From: Bremia lactucae
Lineage: Eukaryota > Oomycota > Peronosporomycetes > Peronosporales > Peronosporaceae
Assembly: GCF_004359215.1 (NCBI RefSeq)
Contig: NC_090610.1
Location: forward strand, 5,502,106-5,525,203
DNA length: 23,098 nucleotides
Reading direction: 5' to 3'
The notes beneath the pieces were generated by a model, which saw only the letters and a program-made list of their open reading frames with translations, searched no databases and had not been told where the DNA came from. Positions 1 to 8,952 of this stretch are shown in pieces. The translations under genes and the position numbers were made by a program. Position 1 is the first letter of the stretch, and the number at the start of each line of letters is the position of its first letter.

Positions 1-621
1 TGTGATTGGTAATCACACTGTGATCTTGTGCAGTTGTACTAACGACCGTACCACAAGTGAGGCCATCGCACTCACTCGTAGTACATCCACACGCTTGTGG
101 ACGCTCCAAGACGTTCATCAGATGGCCATCTGATGAACAAGTGGCAGGCATCTTTACGGATCGATGCTGCCAGCTGATCCTTGGCTCGTATTTTCTGAGC
201 CAAGGTAAACCTAGGATGACATCAAATTTGTCATCCAAATCCAGTACGATGAAATCATCATCATACTGTAAATATCTTAACGTGTAGTGAAATTTCACTA
301 CGCGTTTCATTACTGTTATCGATGCGCCTGTCGCTAGACGCACCGTCATCCATGTTGGAGGGATGTCGCGCTCAACATATTTGAGCCTACGAATCTCTAG
401 TGACTGGCGACGAATAGAGTTACTCGACGCTCCGCAGTCCACTAGGGCTCTGAGTGAAAATTCATTTGTCACTTTTAACTTCAAGGTGATGAGGGATACC
501 TCATCACCAGGTGCCGAGACACATAATGATTGTGTGTCTGGAGCAGCTTTAGTCAAGAGATTTGCAAATTCTCTTGAGGTTGTTGGATCAGTAGGGCGTT
601 GCGCCCCTACTGACGCCGACC
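1..621 (-). CDS. pol: Family-1 pol, N-terminal part (aspartic protease), open to the window edge
   Basis: This frame has no start codon of its own. It is entered by the -1 shift at 628-622 and stays open to base 1. The retroviral-type aspartic protease processes the Gag-Pol polyprotein. The active-site motif reads VDCGASSNSIRRQSL, with the catalytic Asp codon at 439-437 and Cys in place of the usual Ser/Thr. The flap region follows (VRLATGAS), then VILGLPWLRKYEP, the conserved second half of the fold, then SWQH. The sequence continues into the linker before reverse transcriptase, which lies outside the window. Unlike gag, this part of the copy shows no break. Confidence 0.8.
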
Positions 622-628
622 GTTTTTT
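588..628 (-). promoter_or_regulatory. -1 ribosomal frameshift signal at the gag/pol junction
   Basis: On the minus strand a heptamer A AAA AAC (628-622) sits in the gag frame as CCA AAA AAC, the X XXY YYZ phase needed for -1 slippage. An 8-nt spacer follows. Then comes a hairpin with arms TCAGTAGGGGCG (613-602) and CGCCCTACTGA (598-588), a 3-nt loop and one bulged G. The gag stop (609-607) lies inside the 5' arm. A -1 shift enters the frame that is open through the protease to the window edge. Confidence 0.75.
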
Positions 629-1931
629 GGCGGTCCGCTTCGCTGTTGCGATTTCGCAACAATGTCGGACCCGCGACCGTTGCCCTTTTTGGCATACGGT
701 CCAAAATTACGTTCAGTACCTTTCGGTGCTGGGCGTGGGGCACTACACTCATGAGCGTAGTATCCTAATTTTTGGCAGCGATGGATGTGACGCACTGGTT
801 TAAGGACGCCAGATTAATAGATGAGTCGCGATGGGACCATTGAGAATTCCCTCGAGAGAAGATGCCAAATGCAACCTCACTTTTGTCGATATAAACTCAT
901 GATTTCTCGCTTTTTCTGATTATGAGCAAGAGCGTACTGGCTGGATTACTGAAGGTATTCAAGGTAATGTACGAGACCAATGGCATTTCTGCGATCGCTT
1001 ATTGTTCGAAAAGCGAGGTTTCTCGCTTTCGACGTAAGAAAGTTCATGGGTTACGGACCTCCTAACTCGTGTCGTCTTGGAGGACGATATGATGAGGAAC
1101 TAGCTTGAGCCTGTCTCAAGCTAAAGTCCTCCTGTTCCGCAACGGATATTGCTTCTTCAAGCGTATCCAGTTCCAAGCAGAACAGGTGGGTCTCTACGGG
1201 ATCATCCGTAAGACCTTGCTTGAACACCGTAATCAACGTGTGTTCAAGAACTGGGTTATTTGTTATACAACTCGCTAAGAGTCGTATGTGCTGGGCATAT
1301 GCGCGAACATCACGCTTGCCTTGCTTGAGTTTCAGAAGCTCGGAATGAGCTCTGAACTCAGCCCTTGGTGGTTCAAACGTTTGTTTGAGTCGGGTTTTAA
1401 AAGCCTCTAGCGACCCAAAGACGTATGGGTCGCGCAACTTGAGGCCCAATGCCCAAGTTTTGGCACGATCTGCCAAATTTGATTGAGCGAATGCGACTTG
1501 CATTTGCTCGTCGATGATGTGACGTGCCCTTATAGCATCGTCCAACTTGACAAACCAACTCAAGAGGAAGTCTTCTTCGACTCCCCATACTTAGAGATGT
1601 CAATCTTTACGGTTTCGGGACGACGCGTTTGCGTCATCATTCCAGGTACAGGGGTCTGTACCTGTTGTAACCTCAACAGTTCTGCCTGTTGAGAGCCTTG
1701 CTGATTCAGCAAGGCTACCTTTTCCTTCATCTCGTCAAGTTCATGTTGTATGAACTTGGCGATGGCTGAATGGAGGGCATCTCTGTCCAAATTGGACAGC
1801 ATTGCCAAGATTGCATCGTTTTCTACTATCGAACTCATTCGTTCGACCGCACTCCTTTCCATGTCGTTTAGAAAGGAGTAACGTTCACGAGAAACGTGAT
1901 ACGTATTCCCAGTATCATCTAATATGTCCAT
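607..1931 (-). pseudogene. gag: Family-1 gag (capsid/nucleocapsid), broken
   Basis: Gag forms the particle shell and binds genomic RNA. The ATG is at 1931-1929, 41 nt past the primer-binding site, and the protein opens MDILDDTGN. An N-terminal helical part is followed by a retrotransposon-gag capsid region (LKLKQGKRDVRAYAQHIRLL) and a CCHC zinc knuckle near the C-terminus. Compared with the right copy, this copy lost one base near 1586, so the frame changes there. It has a TAA at 1053-1051 where the right copy has GAA. A 195-bp insertion (785-979) splits the knuckle. The frame resumes at HRCQKLGYYAHEC and ends at a TAG at 609-607. The gene is non-functional as it stands. Confidence 0.85.
785..979. 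mobile_element. 195-bp insertion with 4-bp target duplication (ATGG)
   Basis: The right family-1 copy reads GGCAGCG-ATGG-CATTTCTG across this site (minus-strand view of 22244-22262). The left copy has ATGG at 781-784 and again at 980-983, with 195 extra bases between. The insertion separates the first Cys of the gag CCHC knuckle from the rest. Its ends read ATGTGACGCACTGG and GTACGAGACCA, with no obvious terminal inverted repeat, tail or coding sequence. It begins (after one A) with TG and ends with CA, so a very small LTR-like or other non-autonomous element is possible. I do not recognise the family. Confidence 0.65.
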
Positions 1932-1971
1932 GCTAGATGAAAGAAATGTGGTCCTTAGACGGACTACAAAG

Positions 1972-1979
1972 TGCTACCA
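1972..1979 (-). other. Primer-binding site, left family-1 element
   Basis: TGGTAGCA lies 2 nt downstream of the LTR end on the minus strand. It is complementary to a tRNA 3' end reading TGCTACCA, which fits an initiator-methionine tRNA; the tRNA assignment is inference. The same motif in the same place occurs at 5195 and 21267. Confidence 0.65.
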
Positions 1980-1981
1980 GG

Positions 1982-2428
1982 TGTAACGGGGCACTACGAC
2001 TTGTACTGCTTCAGTACAAGTCCACTTCGCACTGCTTCAGTTGCGAGTGGTGCCTTACGTTATTTCTCGTACACTAGTACGTGCAGAGGAAGACTCCTCT
2101 TTAAGGTAACTAGCTTAAAGAGGGTAAAATGAAAACTGTATTAATATAATTAAGTATGTCTTCTTTCTCTCTGTTAACTCTTATTTAATTATAAGCTAAT
2201 ACTAAACATGCAATTGGATTCTTATTTTATCTGTCTTTCTCTTTTGTTTACATCTACAGCTTATTAGTCTGCGGAATAAATATATATAATGGTCTATGCC
2301 TATTTATGGATAAGGATTCTGAACATTACTATATAAAGTAATATCCTCCAAATATTATCTACCTTTTAGATAATATATTGATTAAAAACCTTAAGTGTTA
2401 ATTTCATGTAACAGTACACCCCGTCACA
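1982..2428 (-). repeat. 5' LTR of the left family-1 element
   Basis: On the minus strand the LTR begins TGTGACGGGGTGTACTG and ends GTGCCCCGTTACA, so it has TG...CA ends extended into an inverted pair of about 10 bp. The limits come from alignment with the right copy (20801-21264), where similarity starts at the same TGTRAYGGGG motif, and from the primer-binding site 2 nt beyond the other end. Length is 447 bp against 464 bp in the right copy. It is AT-rich in the middle. Transcription of this element would start here and run leftward. Confidence 0.82.
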
Positions 2429-3525
2429 AGCAGCAATTTCGTCAAATTTGACATCGCAGCTCGGACAGCATCGATTCTGTTTCGACTGTGATACGTATAT
2501 TTTATAAGCGTCTGTACAGATTCGATGGATGATGCCATGTATGGCTACTTTTTTTTAAATGGGAGAAATGCCGCGGTACGATCGACCATGACTCAGCTGG
2601 CTGGTGATGTGGTGTTCTGTGGACGCATATAAAAACTTGCGTGGATGCTAGCCCAGCGTCAATTACCAGCACATTTTATGGGGATGCATTACTCATTACA
2701 AGAGTCTTGCAAGTCTCACGCGTTCGCTTCCCCCACGAAAACCTTGGCACGGATCGATTATGTCACAATGCTTGCAGCCGCAGCAGCTTCAAAGTACAGC
2801 AAATTCTGTGTCACTTGTAAGAAGATTGGCCAAAGGCTTAGGTCGCACCGCAAGAATTAAAAACAAACTTCGACTTAAAAAAGGTGCCTCGAATATTATT
2901 TTTACATTAGCTCAGTTTAGCGATTCTTCGTGACACTAGCGTGCTTTATCATTGCCTAATCGTGTTGCCAACCGATTATACATGATTGCTTTCTGATGGC
3001 CGAAGTAAGGGCTTTTCGATCAGAAGTGCTCACTCAATTTAATCAATTTCAGTCAATACTTGTACAGCCAATGTTATATGTACGTGACCTCTACTTAATC
3101 TAATTTAAGTACTTAAATTGAGCTTCCAATGTGAGAAGCGCTGGGCTAGAATGATAAAGCATTTCTTGTCAACGATGTTTGTGAGGATACTAAGCGCAGC
3201 TTATATATATATAGTAAGAATAGATGCCGACTATCATCTCCCATTGTTTGTTTGCAAGTCTTCTGCAAGCACTTTGCAAAGCACTTGTAGAAACAATCTT
3301 CCATTTGCTTTGTGTGATACATCAGCCACAGTAGCACCGACGTACTTGCTTTTAGATGCCATTAATCCTTAGGATTATCAGACAAGATAATATTTAAAAA
3401 AATAGAGGATTTGCATAGAAACGTTCACATAAATCTCCGCAATTTCGAGGAAAAGCACAATCCACAGTTCCAATTAAACTCGTTAACATTTATCTTTCCA
3501 CGCGACGCCCTCCGACGAGAAGGAA
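2429..3525. other. Unassigned host DNA upstream of the F-box/macrodomain gene
   Basis: I see no recognisable gene or repeat here. A 71-codon frame at 2645-2860 (+) starts with ATG and ends in a basic Cys-containing tail (KFCVTCKKIGQRLRSHRKN). It could be a small gene or a last exon, but nothing else supports it. An 84-codon frame at 3118-3372 covers a TA-rich stretch and looks like chance. The DNA is AT-rich with poly-T/A runs, as expected of intergenic sequence. Confidence 0.4.
3470..3502 (+). promoter_or_regulatory. Possible core promoter (CCAAT plus CATTT...TTTCC initiator-like motif)
   Basis: CCAAT at 3470-3474 is followed by ACATTTATCTTTCC (3487-3500), about 30-40 nt before the ATG at 3526. 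Oomycete promoters often carry an initiator of the form TCATTTNNCATTTT or similar. The match is loose, so this is only suggestive. Confidence 0.25.
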
Positions 3526-4621
3526 ATGTATACCCACGCATCTCCGGCACCCTCTGACGTACCATTAAACAAGCGGCCATGTCACATGAAAGTTTCATCG
3601 AGTTCGCGAGCGATCTTTCGTGCTTTGGAGGTAGAAACGCTGCTGGAAGGGGTGCTAGTGATGCTAGATTTGCCTTCGTCCGCCAATCTACTTGAGATCC
3701 TTGCATCTAACGTCTTGTGGCAAAGTGTGCTGAATCAGAATCACTTTTGGAAGAAAATGCTCTTCACTCATTTTGGAGGGGACTTGCCACCTGTGGAGCA
3801 CTTAAACAACGTGATTGGACAAAACATTGACTCAGACGACGAAGACTCAGACGAAGAAGAATCAGACGAAGAAGAAGAGAGTCTTAGCGTCCACACAGAT
3901 GGCTACAAGGAGTGAGACGACACAAATGGCTACATTCAAATGGGTTAAGGGTGTACCAAGTCCAATGGTACTGAATGTGGCCTGTCCAAAGTTGACGAAT
4001 TTCTTGCGCTCAGCCGAGCAATTGTATCAATTTAACACACTGGTGCAAATTCTACAAGGAGACATTGAAAAGATTGAGATAATTGGAGATGAACGGGTGG
4101 ATGGACTGGCGTTCCCGACGGGTTATGACTTAAAACAATATCGAAGCAGCTATTACGCATCCTCGGCAATCTTTCGACGAGCAGGTCCAAAGCTAGATGA
4201 TCACGTAAGGGAATTAAAAATTCGGCTGAAGGCTGGTAATGCGATCGTGACTCCGGCGTTTGATGCCGGAGTGGACAAGCTTATTCATTGTGTGGGTCCA
4301 TATCAATACGATGGACACCATATGCGAACGTTGCAACAAACGTACTGGAGCATGCTGCGGTGCGTGCACCAAGAAAAGCTCCATTGTGTCGCCGTGGCAT
4401 CCATTTCAACAGGTGCCAAGCGCTTGCCGGTCATCGGGGCCGCCTGGGTGGCTTTATGTGCCATTCAGCGCTACATACGCTCTGTCCCGTGGACCGCGAC
4501 TATTGCCATTGTGTGCCATAGTGCCCGCGCTTATTCGGCGTACACGAAGAGCAAGGCCAAGGTGATGAGTCGATTTAATGCGAAATATCTACGCACGTCT
4601 CCAACTCGAGATTGGTATTAG
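3526..4621 (+). CDS. F-box-like/macrodomain fusion protein; frame change between the two halves
   Basis: The first half (ATG 3526 to TGA 3915, 129 codons) has an F-box-like stretch at residues about 34-84, ending SVLNQNHFWKKMLFTHFG, then an acidic tract DSDDEDSDEEESDEEEE. The second half, one frame over and open from 3815 to TAG 4619-4621, is a macrodomain, a fold that binds ADP-ribose and related ligands. It shows VQILQGDIEKIEI, GNAIVTPAFDAGVDKLIHCVGP, and ASISTGAKRLPVIGAAWVAL, matching the macrodomain IxTGxxxxP region. The usual Asn-rich adenine/ribose loop is replaced by AFPTGYDL, and the glycine loop by YASSAIFRRAGPKL, so binding may be altered or lost. F-box proteins recruit substrates to SCF ubiquitin ligases. 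The halves could be joined by an intron (88 nt, 3811-3898, or 49 nt, 3912-3960; both keep frame), or a frameshift may have broken the gene. The second half could also start at ATG 3926. Macrodomain 0.8; F-box 0.5; one gene 0.65. Confidence 0.65.
3811..3960 (+). other. Junction region: candidate introns or frameshift
   Basis: Two GT...AG intervals restore a single frame. 3811-3898 (GTGATT...CACAG, 88 nt, phase 0) would remove the acidic tract. 3912-3960 (GTGAGA...CCAAG, 49 nt) would keep it and end the first exon within DGYK. The first has the better acceptor; the second has the better donor but is short and has an AAG acceptor. The direct repeat ATGGCTACA (3899-3907 and 3926-3934) lies between the halves and might mark a small duplication. 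Confidence 0.4.
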
Positions 4622-4649
4622 TTATATACGATTCGTATTTAAGGAAGAT

Positions 4650-5192
4650 TGTAAACGGTCGGCCACACTATGGATACACAGAAGGGGTAATTAAAGATCA
4701 ACGGTAACTGGAACAGGTTCGATAAGAGGAATAACGATTATTATTTCCTATGAGAGGATATATATCAATAAGTACCAAAGTATTATATTTATTAATTTTA
4801 ACTTTAATAATGTCAATATTTCCAAATTGGATAATAGTGATGCAATAAGACATTAGCTCTATTAATTGGTAGATTTAAGTCGAAATCAACCCCGCCAATC
4901 GTCAAAAGACAGATATGTGCGGTGCGCAAGGTGACGTCATACTTAGTTAGATATTTATAATGAGTTCAGTAGTAGATAGAAAATCGTTACGTACGAGACT
5001 TAACATATTTATACAGTTTTACTTTCCCTAATTCTGATCCTTTGAATTACCTTTGGTGGCTAAGGACCCTTAGCTACTTAAAAACCTTTCTCTTACCCTG
5101 TGTACATGAAATTTCGAGATGCCTAACCTTCACTGTAACCAGTGTAAGGTCAACAAGTACTTACCAGTACTAATGAGAGGTGCTCCGTTACA
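4650..5192 (+). repeat. Decayed 5' LTR of the middle family-1 element
   Basis: The right end is firm: TGCTCCGTTACA, 2 nt, then the primer-binding motif TGGTAGCAC at 5195. The left end is less certain. TGTAAACGGTCGGCC at 4650 is the best match to the family start and gives an LTR of 543 bp, longer than the other copies. If right, the element inserted about 30 bp downstream of the stop codon of the macrodomain gene. Confidence 0.5.
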
Positions 5193-5194
5193 CC

Positions 5195-5203
5195 TGGTAG
5201 CAC
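5195..5203 (+). other. Primer-binding site, middle family-1 element
   Basis: TGGTAGCAC lies 2 nt after the LTR end GTTACA. It is identical in place and sequence to the sites of the two outer copies. Confidence 0.6.
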
Positions 5204-5243
5204 TTCCTAAATCGTTCAGCGATCTACGCACGTTCCATCCAAC

Positions 5244-6255
5244 ATGGACATTTTGGATGAAGAAGGAGGGAGCTTTTCAGCCCCTCAAGAAGGTTATCAC
5301 GCCACGCATGAAGGGTTTACCCATTTGAGTGACCTTGAATGGAGGGCGATCGAACGAATGAGTTCGGTCGTAGGCGGGCCAGCCGTTGGCGCCATGCTGT
5401 GCACTCTGGGTAGGATGAACAGCATGCGGCCATAGCCGAGTTCATTCAACACGACTCGACGAGGCCCAAGAAAAAGTAGCCTTGTTCACCAGCAAGGCTC
5501 TCAACTCGCGGAGGTGTTTTAGAGAACAGGGTGCTCAAACAGTTGAAACTGTTGAGACAGCAGCATCTATATGCTGCTAATAGACCGACGCTTCCGCATC
5601 GACCCGAAAGGTTTAAGATAGAAATAGCTTAGTCGAAGGCAGTCGAAGACGACTCCCTTTTGAGACGGTTCGTCGAGTCAGACGACGCCATATAAGATCG
5701 ACGTATCAGTGATAATGCGACGAAAGTGAATTTGTCATGTCCAACTTAGCCGGACGTGTCAAATCTTGGGCCTTGGAGCTAAACTTCACGACCCATTACT
5801 CTTCGGGACGTATGAAGTCTTTAAGAGCCGGCTCAGACAAATATTTGAGCCGGCGGTCCTGGATTTGAAGCAGGGCAAGCGTGACATTCACGCTTATACC
5901 CATCACACACGATACCTGGTCAGTTGTACCGTTAGTCATCCAATTAATGAAAAAAACACAGGTAACTGTGTTTATAAAAGGTCTTGCAGAAGGACCTGCC
6001 AGGACCCACATGTTCCGGCCAGAACTAGCTTCGCTTGACCAATCGATATCTATAGCAGATCAGAAGGCCTTTTATCCTGAAACAGGCTTTCGTCCACCCA
6101 GGTGCATATCGTCCACCGAGACAACAAGAACGGAGGTCCAGAACCCATGGATCTCTCGTATGTAGAGAACGAGAAACCTCGCGCTTCAAGTTACAGATGG
6201 TCACAAAAATGATATCGTTGTCAAAAAATGGGTCACCACGGCCAGTGCCTAATAA
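5244..6255 (+). pseudogene. gag: Family-1 gag, heavily decayed
   Basis: The start ATG at 5244 opens MDILDEEGG, as in the outer copies. The pieces that follow match them in different frames: ERMSSVV (about 5350), the Gln-rich region near 5550, LKQGKRDIHAYTHHTRYLVS (about 5868-5930), then FIKGLAEGPARTHMFRPELASL (5950-6035). A damaged zinc knuckle YRCQKMGHHGQC follows near 6210-6245. Many frameshifts and stops separate them. No part could yield a full Gag protein. Confidence 0.75.
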
Positions 6256-6625
6256 CATGAGCGAAAATACTGACCTTCCGCTAGCAACACTAAGGGATGA
6301 GATTAACCTCATCACCTTGGAAATAAGTGACAAATAAATTGCCACTTAAGTCCCTAGTCGATTGTGGGGCGTCAAATAATTTTATTAGACGTCAATCGCT
6401 AGAAGACCGCAGACTCAAACTTTTTGAGCGCGATATCCCTCTAACGAGGATGACAGTGCGCCTAGCAACAGGCGCATCTGTATCGGTTTAAAAATGTGTA
6501 TTTGGTATCCAATACACGTTAAAGGTAAACAGAACAATGTTGATTTCATTTAAATGACAAATTTGATGTCATTCTTGGATTAACATGGCTCGAAAAGTAC
6601 GAGTCATGTATAAATTGGTAGCGTC
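6256..6625 (+). pseudogene. Family-1 protease remnant
   Basis: The active-site stretch SLVDCGASNNFIRRQSLEDR is intact around 6354-6413, with the catalytic Asp at 6360-6362. It is followed by ERDIPLTRMTVRLATGASVSV and then a TAA. The second half (ILGLPW region) is frameshifted and barely recognisable. It follows the gag remnant in the expected order. Confidence 0.7.
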
Positions 6626-7480
6626 AAGCCGTGACGATGCCTGTCTCTTGTTCATCATATTGCCAACTGATGAACATATTGGAGCGTCCACAAGCGTGTA
6701 GATGTCCTTCGAGTGAGAGCGATGGCCTCACTTGTGAGTCGGTCGCTAGCATGACTGCACAAGACCTCAATGCGAATACCCAACACGTTGTGGGAGTTAG
6801 ATCCCGACGGCTGTGCACAAGCCTAGGCAGCGTCAAAGTTCGACCACTCGAATAAGATGAGTGGCACGAAACGAAGATGCTTGCTTGAAAAGCAACATCC
6901 AAGAACGTTAAAAGCGCTAGTCTATAAGAGATAGTGCGGAAGTCCTAGATTGACTGGAGAGTCGATCGTAGAGGATTTCGCTGTGGTAGCGCAACCACAG
7001 CTTGAGTCATGTTGGGGAGGATACTCCCCAAATAATTTCTGCGAGAATAAGTCCCCGGAAATTTGTGGTCAAAGGTTCTCTGGTACCTTTGAAAAAACTA
7101 GTTATAAAGAAGAAACTGAGACAATAATGTCCTAGTAAACAATGGGTTAAGTTTTGGCGCTTATACACTTGATCTAAGCGCGTCTCTTAAGTTAATTTTT
7201 GAGATTACTCAATTACCAACGCTATAATCGAAGCTGATTTTGCGTAATCTGCGTAGTGGCAAAGTCAAGCAGGTCTGCGTACTTCTCACAGATTACAATT
7301 GCGTGGTCGATATTCGGTCGGCAATAATGTTCCCAGAGAACGTACGGATTCCCAGTAGCTCATCGATGGACGAAAGTGTCCTCGATGAGATGACTCGGAT
7401 TGAACGTTTTACGTCCCAATCCTGGGAGTGTTTGAAGACAAACCCTCTATAAAAAATTAAATATTTAAGGATGTCTTTCC
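6626..7480 (+). pseudogene. Family-1 spacer and pro-RT linker remnant
   Basis: 6626-6860 aligns with the end of the outer copies (NILERPQACRCPSS against NVLERPQACGCTTS). A Pro/Gly-containing segment around 7010 (SCWGGYSPNNFCENKSPE) recurs near 12690 and, inverted, near 9730 and 13240. 7240-7452 encodes the segment before RT, with SSMDESVLDEMTRIERFTSQ at 7357-7416. These shared blocks define the linker of the family. Several frame breaks are present. Confidence 0.6.
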
Positions 7481-7561
7481 TTATTCAAAACCGTGCGAGT
7501 TGTCTAAGGACAAAGACACTCGACAAGAATTGACTTAATACCAGGTTCGAAATACTGTGTC

Positions 7562-7985
7562 TTGAAGCAATGGCCGTTGCCCAGTGAACATTCAATAGCG
7601 ATCGACAAATTCTTTGCCGAACGCTTACCAGCGGGCCATGTGAGGAAATCAACCTCCTCACAAATAAGAATAATGGTATTCTTATTTTTGTTGACCATTT
7701 TAGCAAGATGGTACATCTTGCTGCCATCCCGGAGTCGATCACAGCCAAAGGCTGTGCTCGTGTCTTTATTGACACGGCATTTCGACTCCATGGGGTACTC
7801 CGTGAACTGGTCTCAGATCGAGACCCTAGGTTCACGGCGGAATTTTAGCAAACAGTGTCCAAATCAATTGGAGCACAGTTCAAAAATGGCAACTTCTGAT
7901 CATCCTGAAACAGATGTACTTACTGAGCGTTCATATTGTCTCCTCGAAGAGATACTTCGTGAATACGTCCACCCATTTACGAATT
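7562..7985 (+). pseudogene. pol: Collapsed pol: start of RT joined to integrase core
   Basis: 7562-7660 reads KQWPLPSEHSIAIDKFF...RLPAGHVRKS, the segment leading into reverse transcriptase. Immediately after, at about 7665, the frame reads NNGILIFVDHFSKMVHLAAIPES and then ITAKGCARVFIDTAF, LVSDRDPRFTAEF (TAG) and DHPETD, which is the DDE core of a Ty3/gypsy integrase. The RT palm, RNase H and the zinc-binding start of integrase are missing, so about 2 kb was deleted. Stop codons and a frameshift follow. The copy ends near 7985. Confidence 0.75.
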
Positions 7986-8064
7986 AGAGCGAGCTCGCGC
8001 CGATTGTAGAATTTGACATCAACAATATGGTGCATGCTTCGACAAAGCATACACGTTTTTTCGT

Positions 8065-8952
8065 TATTGGCTAACGCCATCCACGTTTACCCACCTATTT
8101 TGAGAGCGACTCTTATTCTAGCAAGGAACAATCTAGCTTTGGAATACAAATTATTTGTGCGAATGTACTCAAGCACTGATCGCAAATGGTTATTGTATAT
8201 TTTTACGCCTGGCTGCCCTGATCGCACGACTATGGACAAAAATATCATCAAATTACGTCCGTGCAAAACCTCCGTGAGGACGGAACAGTTGCGACTATAA
8301 ACGATTGAAAGTAGTTGTGGAATTGAATAACCGCGGTAGCATTACCAGCCCCTCCCACAGCGTACCACTTAAAGAGCGGGATGTCCCTAGCTCGCACGAG
8401 CAGCTAATAATAATCATCGACTAAGCCGAGCGCACTGTTCATTGTATTGCCCACCATATTGTTATGAAGAATAATCTTTCTAGCAATGGGTCTATGCTGG
8501 TATAGTAGCAGCATTAAGCTTATTTTAAGTGTGCACAATGCGCAATTCGTCATTTACCATTTGGCGTTTTGACATAAAACGTCAGTGTCGTCTGGGGAAT
8601 TTGCATTCTTGTACCATTCCAGCCACATGCTGAACGGGAAAGAAATCATTAATGACGTCACACTGATATTTTGGTCAAGGCCACTATCGTGCAACCCAGA
8701 ATTTTTTTCAGAAACCAAGTCAATTCGTGACTTACACCATCTATCAGGAGGTACAAAAACGGTGCATTGTGACACACAACGCCTTGTAATTCCTGAACAA
8801 AACGGAATAATGGATATGTAAGGTCTTAAGAATCGACGATTTACTCGCGCACTTTGTGCCGCAACTGTATCCTAAAGAACAGCTTTATCCAGAAGCGATT
8901 TTGAGCTTAACTCTGTCCCGCTCGAGGTGCTTACTGCTGTAAGCGGGACATC
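8065..8952 (-). pseudogene. Inverted family-2 reverse transcriptase fragment with linker
   Basis: Over most of its length this matches the minus-strand family-2 RT at about 18050-18945, for example the shared block with ACGACTATGGACAAAAAT at 8226 and 18242. The catalytic region reads FDDIFVHSR on the minus strand, but the codon before it is TAA (8255-8253), replacing the usual Tyr. 8818-8920 matches the linker at 18850-18945. A further small piece (8925-8952) repeats the RT segment encoding DIPLTAVST out of order. It is a dead fragment of a second family-2 copy. Confidence 0.7.

Larger units (their letters stand above)
1..2428 (-). mobile_element. Family-1 Ty3/gypsy element, left copy, partial (5' LTR, gag, start of pol)
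   Basis: Read on the minus strand, the order is LTR (2428-1982), primer-binding site, gag, frameshift signal and aspartic protease, ending at the window edge inside pol. This is the Ty3/gypsy order. The whole segment is matched in inverted orientation by 20801-23031, so two copies of one family lie head to head about 18 kb apart. Gag is broken by a frameshift, a nonsense codon and a 195-bp insertion, while the protease frame is open to the edge. The 3' LTR would lie to the left of the window. Identification rests on protein motifs and on comparison of the two copies. Confidence 0.9.

Noticed and set aside
1..25. Short palindromic motif GATTGGTAATC and nearby GTGATC repeats
   Set aside because: Present in both family-1 copies within pol coding and only a few bases long; no sign of function as a site.
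363..803. 146-codon plus-strand open frame
   Set aside because: It is the shadow of the minus-strand family-1 gag end and protease, which carry clear motifs. The same shadow appears inverted in the right copy.
2645..2860. 71-codon frame ending in a Cys-containing basic tail
   Set aside because: No recognised domain, no second exon found, and no copy for comparison. It is mentioned only within the unassigned region.
3118..3372. 84-codon frame over a TA-rich stretch
   Set aside because: Starts with a non-ATG codon, covers a simple TA run and has overlapping frames on both strands; looks like chance.
3838..3888. GAC/GAA-rich tract as a microsatellite
   Set aside because: In the gene frame it encodes an Asp/Glu/Ser tract typical of a protein linker, so it is treated as part of the gene.
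8554..8821. Overlapping plus and minus frames suggesting a small gene
   Set aside because: The stretch aligns with the family-2 RT start at 18510-18780, so it is a decayed retroelement fragment.
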